A DNA stretch of 64,000 bases from NCBI RefSeq assembly GCF_009765905.1, contig NZ_LMUO01000019.1, forward strand, positions 912,292 to 976,291, given 5' to 3'. A model generated the notes under the pieces. It searched no databases and had not been told where the DNA came from. It worked only from the letters and a program-made list of their open reading frames with translations. A program made the position numbers and the translations under genes. The stretch's first letter is position 1; the number at the start of each line of letters is the position of its first letter. The stretch is from Mucilaginibacter sp. L196 (GTDB lineage Bacteria; Bacteroidota; Bacteroidia; Sphingobacteriales; Sphingobacteriaceae). Positions 22,904 through 32,326 of the stretch are shown piece by piece.

Positions 22904-24247
22904 TCAAATCCCTGTATAATTCGATGGCGATACCTTTTTTATTTCTTCTTTAACGCTATCACTTACCTGTAAAGTATGCACAAACTCCGCGATAGTGTGC
23001 GCATTAATATGTGTATTAGTGCGTGTAAGTTCCTTCAAAGCCTCGTATGGATTTGGATAACCCTCACGGCGTAAAATAGTCTGTATCGCCTCTGCAACAA
23101 CCGCCCAGTTAGCTTCCAGGTCAGCGCTAATTGCGCCTTCATTCAATAATAATTTATTTAAACCTTTGATGGTTGACTTCATGGCGATAACCGTATGGCC
23201 AATCGGTACACCAATGTTACGCAATACGGTTGAGTCGGTTAAATCACGTTGTAACCTTGATACCGGCAACTTAGCCGCTAAATGTTCAAATATAGCGTTA
23301 GCTAAGCCTAAGTTACCTTCAGAGTTTTCAAAATCTATCGGGTTTACTTTATGTGGCATAGCCGATGATCCTACTTCGCCCGCTTTTATTTTTTGCTTGA
23401 AGTAGTTCATGGATATGTAAGACCACATATCCCTATCCAAATCGATCAGGATGTTGTTGATCCTTTTCAATGCGTCACATTGTGCAGCGAAGTTATCGTA
23501 GTGCTCAATCTGGGTAGTGAACTGCGAACGTTTCAATCCCAAAATATTATCTACGAAGTTATTACCGAATGTTTTCCAGTCAATGCTGCCATAAGCAATG
23601 TTATGCGCGTTAAAATTACCTGTAGCGCCACCAAACTTAGCAGAGTAGGGTACTTGCTTTAACAGGTGTAACTGGTTTTCCAAACGCTCCACAAAAACCT
23701 GTATCTCCTTACCCAAACGAGACGGTGATGCAGGTTGGCCATGCGTGTGGGCCAGCATAGGGATTTTTTCCCAGTCGGCAGCGTATACTTTTAACACACC
23801 AATCAACTCATCAAACAAAGGATAGTAAACATCTGCCAAAGCCAATTTAAAGCTGTAGGGAATAGCCGTATTGTTAATATCCTGTGAGGTTAAGCCAAAG
23901 TGGATGAACTCTTTATATTCAGCAATATTAAGCTTGTCAAACTCTTGTTTTATAAAATACTCAACCGCTTTAACATCGTGGTTGGTTACTTTTTCTATGT
24001 CTTTTATACTTTGCGCATCAACTTCGCTAAAATTTTTGTAGATGTTTCGTAACTTTTCTGTTATATTTCTATCAAAGTTTTGTAATTGAGGTAAAGGGTG
24101 TTCGCATAAGGCGATGAAGTACTCAATTTCAACGTATACCCGGTATTTAATTAATGCGTATTCAGAAAAGTAGCCGGCTAATTGAGCGGTTGCATTGTGA
24201 TAACGACCATCAATTGGCGATATAGCTGAAAGTGGAGAAAGTGACAT
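22904..24247 (-). CDS. purB: Adenylosuccinate lyase
   Basis: A 447-residue protein taken from the Met starting MSLSPLSAISPIDGRYHNAT; nine further open codons upstream would run into the promoter element at 24263. It has the lyase signature SSAMPHKVNPIDFENSEGNLG (about residues 286-306), the THGQPASPSRLGKE loop and the HFGLTSQDINNTA motif with catalytic His/Ser sites. It belongs to the E. coli-type PurB. It converts adenylosuccinate to AMP and SAICAR to AICAR in purine synthesis. It is divergent from the tetR gene, the two promoters standing nearly back to back. Confidence 0.95.
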   Translation of the reverse strand: MSLSPLSAISPIDGRYHNATAQLAGYFSEYALIKYRVYVEIEYFIALCEHPLPQLQNFDRNITEKLRNIYKNFSEVDAQSIKDIEKVTNHDVKAVEYFIKQEFDKLNIAEYKEFIHFGLTSQDINNTAIPYSFKLALADVYYPLFDELIGVLKVYAADWEKIPMLAHTHGQPASPSRLGKEIQVFVERLENQLHLLKQVPYSAKFGGATGNFNAHNIAYGSIDWKTFGNNFVDNILGLKRSQFTTQIEHYDNFAAQCDALKRINNILIDLDRDMWSYISMNYFKQKIKAGEVGSSAMPHKVNPIDFENSEGNLGLANAIFEHLAAKLPVSRLQRDLTDSTVLRNIGVPIGHTVIAMKSTIKGLNKLLLNEGAISADLEANWAVVAEAIQTILRREGYPNPYEALKELTRTNTHINAHTIAEFVHTLQVSDSVKEEIKKVSPSNYTGI

Positions 24248-24262
24248 AAATATATTTTTTTG

Positions 24263-24270
24263 CAAAGGTA
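24263..24270 (-). promoter_or_regulatory. Putative -7 element of purB
   Basis: The minus strand reads TACCTTTG, a full TAnnTTTG match, 15 nt before the chosen purB start. It makes the upstream start at 24274 unlikely. Confidence 0.5.
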
Positions 24271-24314
24271 ACAATTATGCCGATTGTCTGTAAAAAGTAA
24301 TTTGAAATGGAAAC

Positions 24315-24345
24315 TTTGAAATCTAAAAATGTTTCCATAGTTTTG
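24315..24345 (+). promoter_or_regulatory. Complete Bacteroidota promoter of the tetR gene
   Basis: TTTG at 24315-24318, exactly 19 nt, then TAGTTTTG at 24338-24345. Both elements and the spacing match the -33/-7 consensus. It lies downstream of an in-frame ATG at 24307 and so fixes the tetR start at 24361. Confidence 0.7.
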
Positions 24346-24360
24346 TTCCGGAAATTACAG

Positions 24361-24972
24361 ATGATCACAATAGAGAGAATAATTGAGGGTGGCGAAGAGC
24401 TTTTTTTAAAGGCTGGCATAAAAAGCGTTACCATGGATGATATCGCCAGGCATTTGGGAATATCAAAAAAAACTATCTATCACTTTTTCAAGGACAAGAA
24501 TGATTTGGTTATTGCCCTGGTTAAAAAGAAGCTGAAGGAAGATGAAGACGATATGGCTGAGATTATCAGCAAGTCGGGCAATGTGATAGAGGAAATGATC
24601 AATATGATGAATTGTTCTGAAGAAATAATTTCCCGGATTAATCCTATTGTGATCCATGATATGCAAAAGTATCATCCACAGGCATGGAAAGAGTTTCAAA
24701 ACTTTAAATCAGGTGTAGTAATACAAACGCTGGAAGAGCTGTTAACCAAGGGGATAACCCAGGGTTATATAAGGCCCGACATTGATGTTAAAATAATATC
24801 CAGAATGCGGGTGAATCAGATTGAACTTGGGTTTGACGCATCAGTATTTCCAATAGCTGAATATAATACCTGGAAGGTACAACAACAGTTTCAGGAGCAT
24901 TTTAACTATGGCGTATGTACACTAGAAGGTTATAAACTTTTAGATCAATATAAAAACAATAAACCGGATTAA
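24361..24972 (+). CDS. TetR-family transcriptional regulator
   Basis: A 203-residue TetR-type regulator from the ATG at 24361 (MITIERIIEGGEELFLKAGI). An upstream ATG at 24307 is excluded because the complete promoter lies between the two. The DNA-binding HTH is at residues about 22-45 (VTMDDIARHLGISKKTIYHFF), followed by KDKNDLVIALVKKKL. The C-terminal two thirds form the ligand-binding helical domain with no recognisable ligand. It is immediately upstream of a tolC/adaptor/RND operon in the same direction, a standard arrangement for a local repressor of an efflux pump, and a palindrome lies in the gap. Confidence 0.88.
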   Translation: MITIERIIEGGEELFLKAGIKSVTMDDIARHLGISKKTIYHFFKDKNDLVIALVKKKLKEDEDDMAEIISKSGNVIEEMINMMNCSEEIISRINPIVIHDMQKYHPQAWKEFQNFKSGVVIQTLEELLTKGITQGYIRPDIDVKIISRMRVNQIELGFDASVFPIAEYNTWKVQQQFQEHFNYGVCTLEGYKLLDQYKNNKPD

Positions 24973-24981
24973 TAAGACTGC

Positions 24982-24997
24982 TGACATACTGCTGTCA
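24982..24997. promoter_or_regulatory. Candidate operator: TGACA-N6-TGTCA palindrome
   Basis: A perfect 5-bp inverted repeat with 6-bp spacer (16 bp total) lies between the tetR stop and tolC, about 58 bp before the tolC ATG. Size and symmetry suit a TetR-dimer site. Binding is inferred only from position and symmetry. Confidence 0.4.
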
Positions 24998-25054
24998 ATC
25001 CCGCTAAACATATTTGAGAAAATTAATAAATACCCTATTCACACATATATACAA

Positions 25055-26413
25055 ATGAGAAAATTAATTATTGCCGGAGCCTTACTTTGTGGCATAGCTG
25101 TTAAAAGCTACGCCCAACAAGCCCCACCTGATACCGGACACACTCATAACTATAGTCTGGCCGAATGTATAAGCTATGCCTACCAACACCAGGACTCTGT
25201 GGTAAACGCAGGTTTAGATGTGAAAAGCGCCGGCTATAAAGTTAAAGAAACCATTGGCCAGGGTTTACCGCAAATTAGCGGAACGGCCCAATTTCAGGAT
25301 TACCTTAGACTGCCGGTAACGTTGGTTGATGTGTCTTCATTTGAATCAACCGTACCTAAGGGTACTTTAGCGCCATTTAAGCTTGGGTTAAATTATCAGA
25401 CTACTGCCGCTTTAAATCTTACCCAAAAGATTTTTGATGGTAATTATCTGGTTGGTGTAAAGGCTAGTAAAACTTATAAAGAACTTTACGAACGCAGTTT
25501 AACACGCTCTCGTATCGAAGCTAACGTTAGTGTAACTAAAGCCTATTATCAGGTTTTGGTAAGCGACGAGCAAATCAAATTGCTTGACGCAAATATTAAA
25601 CAGTTAAAACAGCAATTAGACCAAACAACTGCCGAAAATAAACAAGGCTTGGCTGAACAAATAGATGTGCAACGGTTAACTGTTCAATACAACAACCTGG
25701 TTACGTCGAGAGATAATACTGTCAGGCTATTGGAACTGAATAACGAACTATTAAAGTTCCAAATGGGAATGGCTATTACCGATGAGCTTACACTAACCGA
25801 TAAACTGGAAAATATCAATTTTGATGATGCCATAGCAAATAGTGCTGATACATCCTTTTATCACAACAGGATTGAATATAGCTTACTGGAAACTCAGAAA
25901 AGATTAAATGAATATGATTTAAAGAGCAAAAAAGCGCAGTATTTACCCAGCCTTTCGGGTTTTGCAAATTACGGTACAAGTTTTCAAAACAATTCATTTG
26001 GCAATTTATATTCTGCTAATTATCCATCCAGTTATATCGGCTTAACTTTAAATGTGCCGATTTTTTCAGGCTTTCAACACCTTAACCAGGTTAGGGAATC
26101 AAAAATCGCTATCATAAAATCTGAAAACGATTTGTTTAACCTTCGTAACGGAATAGGTCTGCAGGCTAACAAAGCCCGTATCACTTATATTAATGGTTTA
26201 CAATCCCTAAAAAGCCAGAAAGAAAATATGGGCCTTGCCGAAGAAGTGTTAAGGGTAGCAAAAATTAAATATTCACAGGGCGTTGGTTCAAGCATTGAGG
26301 TTACTCAGGCACAAACTGATCTCGATAGCGCAGATAACTCATACATACAAAGCTTATACGACGCTTTAGTTAGTAAAGTTGATCTTGACCAGGCTTACGG
26401 ACGTATTAAATAA
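25055..26413 (+). CDS. TolC-family outer-membrane efflux protein
   Basis: A 452-residue outer-membrane factor. A Sec signal peptide (MRKLIIAGALLCGIAVKSYAQ) precedes two outer-membrane-efflux-protein repeats rich in long amphipathic helices (LTRSRIEANVSVTKAYYQVLVSDEQIKLL and LGLQANKARITYINGLQSLKSQKENMGLAEEVL). The C-terminal VTQAQTDLDSADNSYIQSLYDALVSKVDLDQAYG is typical of the family. It forms the outer-membrane and periplasmic tunnel of the pump encoded by the next two genes. It is the first gene of the operon after tetR, with 26 bp to the adaptor gene. Confidence 0.92.
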   Translation: MRKLIIAGALLCGIAVKSYAQQAPPDTGHTHNYSLAECISYAYQHQDSVVNAGLDVKSAGYKVKETIGQGLPQISGTAQFQDYLRLPVTLVDVSSFESTVPKGTLAPFKLGLNYQTTAALNLTQKIFDGNYLVGVKASKTYKELYERSLTRSRIEANVSVTKAYYQVLVSDEQIKLLDANIKQLKQQLDQTTAENKQGLAEQIDVQRLTVQYNNLVTSRDNTVRLLELNNELLKFQMGMAITDELTLTDKLENINFDDAIANSADTSFYHNRIEYSLLETQKRLNEYDLKSKKAQYLPSLSGFANYGTSFQNNSFGNLYSANYPSSYIGLTLNVPIFSGFQHLNQVRESKIAIIKSENDLFNLRNGIGLQANKARITYINGLQSLKSQKENMGLAEEVLRVAKIKYSQGVGSSIEVTQAQTDLDSADNSYIQSLYDALVSKVDLDQAYGRIK

Positions 26414-26439
26414 ACATATCACGATATAAAATAAGACAG

Positions 26440-27546
26440 ATGAAAAAAATATTATACCTATCAGCAGTACTGTTTCTGGCAGCATGCTCAAACAACAAAC
26501 CAAAGGATAAAAAAGCCGAGCTAACTGATCTGAAAAAACAGCAGGCTACCCTCGCTTCAAAAATCACCGCTTTACAGGCCGAATTAGGTAGCCAGGATTC
26601 AACAAAAGGTGCTGACGTAGGTGCTATTACGCTTAAACCGGGTATGTTCACAAACTATGTGCAGATACAGGGTAAAATTGATGCACAGGACAACGTTACC
26701 GCCTATCCGCAGGCACAGGCTATAATTACCGCCATTTATGTAAAGGCTGGTGATCATGTAAACAAAGGCGAGGTATTGGCACAGTTAGATAACAGCGTAT
26801 TAGTGCAAAATATAGCACAGGCACAAGCACAGGCTAATTTGTCAAACACACTTTACCAACGTCAAAAAAATCTTTGGGATCAAAAAATTGGTACCGAAGT
26901 GCAGTTTTTACAGGCACAAACTCAATTGCAAACTGCCCAAAAGCAAGTTTCTTCATTGCGCCAACAGGCAGATATGTATCGCATTGTATCACCTATAAGT
27001 GGTACAGTTGATCAGATGGATCTTAAATTAGGGCAGGTTGGGGCACCGGGTTCAGCTGGTATCCGTGTTATAAATGCCGATAATTTAAAAGTTAAGGCTG
27101 ATGTACCGGAGTCATACTCAAGTAGCGTAAATCAAGGCGACAGCGTTCAAATCTTATTCCCGGATGTGGCTGATTCTTTAACTACCCGCATAACATTTGC
27201 TGCTAAAGTTATCGATCCGGGATCACGCAGTTTTGGTATCGAAATAAAATTACCGCATAACAAAGAGTATCGCCCAAATATGACAGCTGTGTTGAAAATT
27301 GCTGATTATTCAAGACGTAATACCATTGTTATCCCTGTAAACGCTATCCAAAAGTCGGACGAGGGCGATTATGTTTACATAAACGTAAACGGTTACGCTA
27401 AACGCAAATCAATAACCGAAGGTGCTACTTCTGGCGGCTTAACCGAGATCAAATCCGGCCTATCAAGCGGCGACCAGTTGATAACTGAAGGTGCCAGCGA
27501 TCTAAGTGATGGCGATAAGGTAAGTATATTAACATCTGGCAATTAA
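26440..27546 (+). CDS. RND efflux periplasmic adaptor (membrane fusion lipoprotein)
   Basis: A 368-residue membrane-fusion protein. The lipobox LFLAAC (Cys16) marks a lipoprotein. A helical segment (DKKAELTDLKKQQATLASKITALQAELG) is followed by the biotinyl-lipoyl-like half motif around VQIQGKIDAQDNVTAYPQAQAIITAIYVKAGDHVNKGEVLAQLD, an alpha-hairpin rich in Gln, the second lipoyl half (YRIVSPISGTVDQMDLKLGQVG), and beta-barrel and membrane-proximal domains. It connects the RND permease to TolC. It lies between tolC (26 bp) and the permease gene (21 bp). Confidence 0.92.
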   Translation: MKKILYLSAVLFLAACSNNKPKDKKAELTDLKKQQATLASKITALQAELGSQDSTKGADVGAITLKPGMFTNYVQIQGKIDAQDNVTAYPQAQAIITAIYVKAGDHVNKGEVLAQLDNSVLVQNIAQAQAQANLSNTLYQRQKNLWDQKIGTEVQFLQAQTQLQTAQKQVSSLRQQADMYRIVSPISGTVDQMDLKLGQVGAPGSAGIRVINADNLKVKADVPESYSSSVNQGDSVQILFPDVADSLTTRITFAAKVIDPGSRSFGIEIKLPHNKEYRPNMTAVLKIADYSRRNTIVIPVNAIQKSDEGDYVYINVNGYAKRKSITEGATSGGLTEIKSGLSSGDQLITEGASDLSDGDKVSILTSGN

Positions 27547-27567
27547 TCATATAATCGGATTCAGAAA

Positions 27568-30500
27568 ATGAAAGACCAGGAAAAAGAATTCGGCCCATCG
27601 AGTTGGGCCATCGATAATAAACGGGCGGTATACGTACTTATATTTTTAATCACGTTGCTGGGTTTCTCAGCCTATAATTCGCTGCCTAAAGAAAACTTTC
27701 CGGATATAACCATACCCAAGGTATATATCACAACAATATATCAGGGCCAATCACCACAAAATATTGAAACACTGGTTACACGCCAGCTCGAAAAGCAGTT
27801 AAAATCCTTAAAAGGATTGAAAAAAGTTACCTCTAATACGCAACAAAACGTATCGGTAATAACTGCTGAATTTAACACAGATGTTAAAATACGGGATGCC
27901 AAAACGGATGTTAAAGATGCGGTAGATAAGGCTAAGCAGGATCTTCCCCAAAACGATAACAATCTAAAAGAATCGACTGTATCTGACATCAATGTTGCCG
28001 ATCAGCCAATATTATATATCAACCTTTCAGGTGATTACGATCTTAAAAAATTAAAAGAGTACGCCGATAATTTGAAGGATGATATTGAAGGCATGAAACA
28101 AATATCACAAGTGGTTGAGGTGGGCGCATTAAAGCCTAACATCCAGATCAATGTAGATATTAACAAAATGTCGGCTGCGCAGATCAGCTATAATGATATA
28201 ACACAAGCTATTGGTAATGAGAATATTCTGTCTACCGCAGGAACAATCACCAACGACGGTGAGCAGCGTGCTGTTGACATTAAAGAGGATTTTAAAAGCG
28301 CCGATGAAGTTGCCGCCATGGTTATCAGAAACCCTCAGGGGAAAGCGGTTTACTTGCGTGATATTGCTGAGATAAAAGATGGTTTTCAGGATCAGGAAAG
28401 TTATGCGCGTCTTAAAACACCTAATGATCCCAACTTCAAAAACGTAATCACACTAAACGTAAGTAAACGCTCAGGTGAGAACTTGATTGAAGCCTCTGAT
28501 GAGATTTATGCATTAATCAAACAAAAACAACACAGCATTTTCCCTAAAGGATTAAACATAACTGTTACCGGTGACCAGTCAGATAAAACACGTTCAACCT
28601 TGAACGATTTGATCAATACCATTATCATCGGTTTTATATTGGTAACCATTATCCTCATGTTCTTCATGGGAAGCACCAACGCTATATTTGTGGCATTGTC
28701 GGTACCGCTGTCCTGTTTTATCGCGTTCCTCATAATGCCGGTCATCGGGTTCACACTCAACATGATCGTGCTATTCTCCTTCCTGCTGGCATTAGGTATA
28801 GTAGTGGATGATGCCATTGTGGTAATTGAAAACACGCACCGTATATTTAACAACGGCGCTGTTCCTATTACAAAAGCGGCAAAAATAGCAGCTGGCGAAG
28901 TTTTTATGCCTGTATTTTCAGGCACCATGACTACGCTTGCACCGTTCATTCCGTTGGCATTTTGGCATAGCTTAATAGGTAGTTTCATGTTCTTCCTGCC
29001 AATAACGCTCATCATCACCTTATTGGCATCGTTGGTGGTAGCCTATATAATGAACCCGGTTTTCGCAGTTGATTTTATGAAAGCGCATCACGAGGGTGAA
29101 CATGACCACCAACGATTTGATCGCAAAACATCGCGTACAACCATCATCATGGCGGCAGTAGCGGTATTCTTTTATTTGCTTGCGGCTGGTCATTTTGTAA
29201 GTATTGGGGTAGGGAACTTTGTGGTACTGTTAATTGTATTATTTCTGTTCAACCACTTTATATTATTAAAGGTGATTGATAAGTTCCAAAAAAACCTGTG
29301 GCCGCGTTTTCAAACATGGTATGCCAATGTGCTGGAGAAAGCTGTTCACAGCCCATGGTGGGTACTTGGCGGTATGGTGGTTTTATTCTTCTTTACCATA
29401 GGCTTTTCAGTTGCCAGCAAGTTGGATGTTGAATTATTCCCATCATCCGATCCAAACTTTGTGTACGTGTATGTAACCATGCCAATAGGCACGGATCAGG
29501 CATATACCAATCAGGTTATTGGTGGGCTAGAAAAGAAAGTTGCACAGGTAGTTGAACCTGATAAGGATATTGTATCATCCATCATATCAAACGTATCCGT
29601 AGGGGTAACCGATCCTTCTGATGAAGATCAGGGAACATATTACAATAAGGGTAAAATCACTGTGGCATTTGTTGAGTTTGGTAAAAGAAACGGGAAGGAT
29701 ACCAAAAAGATATTGCAACGTATCCGTAGCTCTGTACAGGGTGTCCCGGGCGCTAAAATAGCTGTAGCTCAGGAAGCCAGTGGTCCGCCGGTACAAAAGG
29801 ACATCAGTATTGAAATGGCTGGTGATAACCTGGATACTTTGGTACATACCAGCGCCCGTCTGAAAAAATATCTGGATGCGCAGGGAATTCCTGGTATTGA
29901 AGAGTTAGTTCCGGATGTTCAGGCCAACAAACCCGAAATCATTTTTGATGTAGACAGGGAGCGCGCTAATCGTGAAGGTATAAGTACTTCACAAATTAAC
30001 CTGGCTTTGCTTACTTCAATTTATGGCTACAAAGCAGGTGATTTCAGGAACACAACCGAAGATAATTATGAAATTGATGTACGCGCCGCGGAGGATCAAC
30101 GCAATAATGTGGACGCTTTACGCAACTTAAAGATCACCTTCCGTGATATTGCGAGCGGTGGTGCTATAAGGCAGGTTCCTATCTCCGCGTTTACTGATAT
30201 CAGGTATACCAATACCTATGCTAATATTAAGCACAAACAGCAAAGGCGTGTGCTTACACTGGGATCGAATGTTATAAAACCGTTTACACCTGCTGATGTG
30301 AATGCTCAGATAGCGCAGGCGCTCAAAAACTTTAAATTGCCTGAAAACGTGTCTCTCAGAATGGGTGGTTCTCAGGAAGATCAAGCCGAAACAGGTGCAT
30401 TCTTGGGTAGCGCCTTGATGATCTCATTTGGTTTGATACTTGTAATATTGATGGCGTTGTTTAACTCCATCGGCAAAACGTTAATTATTTTAAGTGAGAT

Positions 30501-30996
30501 ATTCTTTAGTATTATCGGGGTATTCCTGGGCTTAAGTTTATTCCACATGACGTTCTCTATCGTAATGTCGGGTGTTGGTATTATCGCGCTCGCCGGGGTA
30601 GTGGTACGTAATGGTATCCTACTGGTTGAGTTCTCGGATATGCTGTTAGAACAAGGCTTAAGCATACATGATGCAGTGGTTGAAGCTGCCCGTACCCGTA
30701 TGACGCCGGTACTATTAACCGCCAGTGCCGCTATATTAGGTTTAATACCTTTGGCGGTAGGTTTTAATATTGATTTTGCGGGATTATTTGCAGAAGGTAA
30801 ACCACATATTTATTTTGGTGGTGATAACGTAGCCTTCTGGGGCCCATTATCATGGACTATGATATTCGGCTTAGGTTTTGCTACTATTATTACATTGATA
30901 ATAGTGCCTTGTATGTACCTGATACGTTTTAACTTAAAAGAAGGTGTAAGAAAAAGAAGAGAAGCAAGGCAATTAAAAGCTGCCACTGCTAAATAA
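27568..30996 (+). CDS. RND-family efflux permease
   Basis: A 1142-residue inner-membrane proton/substrate antiporter, somewhat longer than AcrB. Twelve transmembrane helices are expected: one near residues 20-35, then the two six-helix groups around residues 340-570 and 900-1130, separated by two large periplasmic loops. The proton-relay Asp pair is in ALGIVVDDAIVVIENTHRIF. A long cytosolic/hydrophobic insert around EGEHDHQRFDRKTSRTT divides helices 6 and 7. Substrate is unknown; the loops resemble the multidrug HAE1/MdtB group rather than the metal CusA group. Operon: tetR, tolC, adaptor, permease, then a terminator. Confidence 0.93.
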   Translation: MKDQEKEFGPSSWAIDNKRAVYVLIFLITLLGFSAYNSLPKENFPDITIPKVYITTIYQGQSPQNIETLVTRQLEKQLKSLKGLKKVTSNTQQNVSVITAEFNTDVKIRDAKTDVKDAVDKAKQDLPQNDNNLKESTVSDINVADQPILYINLSGDYDLKKLKEYADNLKDDIEGMKQISQVVEVGALKPNIQINVDINKMSAAQISYNDITQAIGNENILSTAGTITNDGEQRAVDIKEDFKSADEVAAMVIRNPQGKAVYLRDIAEIKDGFQDQESYARLKTPNDPNFKNVITLNVSKRSGENLIEASDEIYALIKQKQHSIFPKGLNITVTGDQSDKTRSTLNDLINTIIIGFILVTIILMFFMGSTNAIFVALSVPLSCFIAFLIMPVIGFTLNMIVLFSFLLALGIVVDDAIVVIENTHRIFNNGAVPITKAAKIAAGEVFMPVFSGTMTTLAPFIPLAFWHSLIGSFMFFLPITLIITLLASLVVAYIMNPVFAVDFMKAHHEGEHDHQRFDRKTSRTTIIMAAVAVFFYLLAAGHFVSIGVGNFVVLLIVLFLFNHFILLKVIDKFQKNLWPRFQTWYANVLEKAVHSPWWVLGGMVVLFFFTIGFSVASKLDVELFPSSDPNFVYVYVTMPIGTDQAYTNQVIGGLEKKVAQVVEPDKDIVSSIISNVSVGVTDPSDEDQGTYYNKGKITVAFVEFGKRNGKDTKKILQRIRSSVQGVPGAKIAVAQEASGPPVQKDISIEMAGDNLDTLVHTSARLKKYLDAQGIPGIEELVPDVQANKPEIIFDVDRERANREGISTSQINLALLTSIYGYKAGDFRNTTEDNYEIDVRAAEDQRNNVDALRNLKITFRDIASGGAIRQVPISAFTDIRYTNTYANIKHKQQRRVLTLGSNVIKPFTPADVNAQIAQALKNFKLPENVSLRMGGSQEDQAETGAFLGSALMISFGLILVILMALFNSIGKTLIILSEIFFSIIGVFLGLSLFHMTFSIVMSGVGIIALAGVVVRNGILLVEFSDMLLEQGLSIHDAVVEAARTRMTPVLLTASAAILGLIPLAVGFNIDFAGLFAEGKPHIYFGGDNVAFWGPLSWTMIFGLGFATIITLIIVPCMYLIRFNLKEGVRKRREARQLKAATAK

Positions 30997-31014
30997 TAAT
31001 AACATTGTATAATT

Positions 31015-31050
31015 AAAGAGCCACTCTGATTAATCGGAGTGGCTCTTTTT
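31015..31050 (+). terminator. Terminator of the first RND operon
   Basis: A long stem, AAAGAGCCACTC with GAGTGGCTCTTT, extended inward by three more pairs around a TTAA loop and followed by a T-run. It is nearly symmetric and can also serve the convergent gene at 31058. Confidence 0.9.
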
Positions 31051-31057
31051 ATATGCG

Positions 31058-31600
31058 TTATTTTTTGATTTTTTTGATCAACTTTTTTATATCGAGTAAA
31101 CTTTCAAGTTTATTAAATCGCTTTTCGTGCCTGCTGCCCGCATCAAGCGCATCGTAGGTTAATCCCGCTGTAATCGCGTATATAGCATGGTGCAAGCCAT
31201 CAATCGCGATGGATTTAGGTTCTTCTTCAGTTATGGGTGGCGCAGCTTTAAACATAGGCAACATAATCATTGATGTACCCCATATTGCTCCAAAATGAGC
31301 TAATGTTGCAGGCCAGCCTTTCAACCCGGTAAGTGATATAATACCTCTTGCAACACCCCATGTTGTACCATAAGCCCAATGCAATTCCTGCGACATTTTT
31401 TCTTTTTCGCCGGGTACTGGTTTTGCGCCTACGGTTTCTTCAGCAACTTTAACCGGGGCATCACTTGGTTTGCGCTTGGTTATTTTCATCTCGATCATTT
31501 GCGAAATAGTTATCGCGGCTGTTGCTGCCAGGCCCGCAAGCAAGCCTTTTCCTATCGCGCTGCCCAATTCGCCAAGGACATTGTTTTGATGTATTTTCAT
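31058..31600 (-). CDS. Conserved hypothetical membrane protein
   Basis: A 180-residue protein from the Met starting MKIHQNNVLGELGSAIGKG; ten extra codons upstream are open but less likely. It has two or three hydrophobic, Gly/Ala-rich helices: GSAIGKGLLAGLAATAAITISQMI, LKGWPATLAHFGAIWGTSMIMLPMF, and a DGLHHAIYAITAGLTYDAL segment. It may resemble DUF1440/YagU-type proteins, but I am not sure of the family. The basic tail (KRFNKLESLLDIKKLIKKIKK) suggests a cytoplasmic end. It is divergent from the similarly Gly/Ala-rich protein at 31772, which may be functionally linked. Confidence 0.65.
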   Translation of the reverse strand: MKIHQNNVLGELGSAIGKGLLAGLAATAAITISQMIEMKITKRKPSDAPVKVAEETVGAKPVPGEKEKMSQELHWAYGTTWGVARGIISLTGLKGWPATLAHFGAIWGTSMIMLPMFKAAPPITEEEPKSIAIDGLHHAIYAITAGLTYDALDAGSRHEKRFNKLESLLDIKKLIKKIKK

Positions 31601-31771
31601 GTTGATGGTTTTGATAAGCACTACACACAATTAATGTACCAATGCATTTGGGAATGATTATTGTATTTATACCGATATTAAATCATCTATCTAAAAACAC
31701 TGCTACCCGGAGATCCCGGATTCATGGATGATATTCAAAGAGAAAGAAAAATCAGTAAAAGGAAATTAATT

Positions 31772-32260
31772 ATGAAGATCAAAGAAATATCACACCCGTT
31801 TTGGCAGGTGTTAGGCATAGGTACGCTTGCAGGAATGCGCACATCATCAGCCCCTGCAATTACCAGCCAAATACTAAGCCACCATCATTCAAAAAGACTT
31901 GAGCATTCGCCGCTTAATTTTATGCAATCAAAAACTGTTGCAAACACGCTTACATTTTTAACCGTAGGCGAAGTGATAATGGATAAATTACCTTCAACTC
32001 CAAACCGTATCAGGCCAACCGGTTTTGTATTCCGTTGCCTGTCAGGAGCGTTAGCAGGTGCCAGCATTTATAAAGCCACTGGCGGCAATGTGTTAGCGGG
32101 TGCGTTGTTGGGTTCTGCTTCGGCGGCGGCATCAACTTATTTGAGCTTTATACTGCGAAAAAACACAGTGAAAAAAACCAAAATATTTGACCCCATTATT
32201 GGCGCAATTGAAGATGCTTTAGTAGTGGGAGCGGGGATAGGGCTCATCCAAATCGCGTAA
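31772..32260 (+). CDS. Hydrophobic Gly/Ala-rich protein, DUF4126-like
   Basis: A 162-residue protein from the ATG preceded by AAAGGAAAT; the open frame starts 16 codons earlier, but that stretch is very basic and unlikely. Helices include PFWQVLGIGTLAGMRTSSAPAI, FRCLSGALAGASIYKATGGNVLAGALLGSASAAASTYLSFIL and IIGAIEDALVVGAGIGLIQIA. The GTLAGMRTSSAPA and GEVIMDKLPSTPNRIRPTGFVFR segments fit the DUF4126 pattern as I remember it. The role is unknown; such proteins are predicted inner-membrane. It pairs head-to-head with the membrane protein at 31058. Confidence 0.6.
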   Translation: MKIKEISHPFWQVLGIGTLAGMRTSSAPAITSQILSHHHSKRLEHSPLNFMQSKTVANTLTFLTVGEVIMDKLPSTPNRIRPTGFVFRCLSGALAGASIYKATGGNVLAGALLGSASAAASTYLSFILRKNTVKKTKIFDPIIGAIEDALVVGAGIGLIQIA

Positions 32261-32326
32261 AAAATTAACAACTGTCAAACGTACGTAAAAAACATGTTGT
32301 ATACGCACACGCCTACAATAAATTGG

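Noticed and set aside
24248..24274. Nine-codon upstream extension of purB.
   Set aside because: The extension would run into the -7 element at 24263-24270, and PurB proteins begin near MSLSPLSAISPIDGRY.
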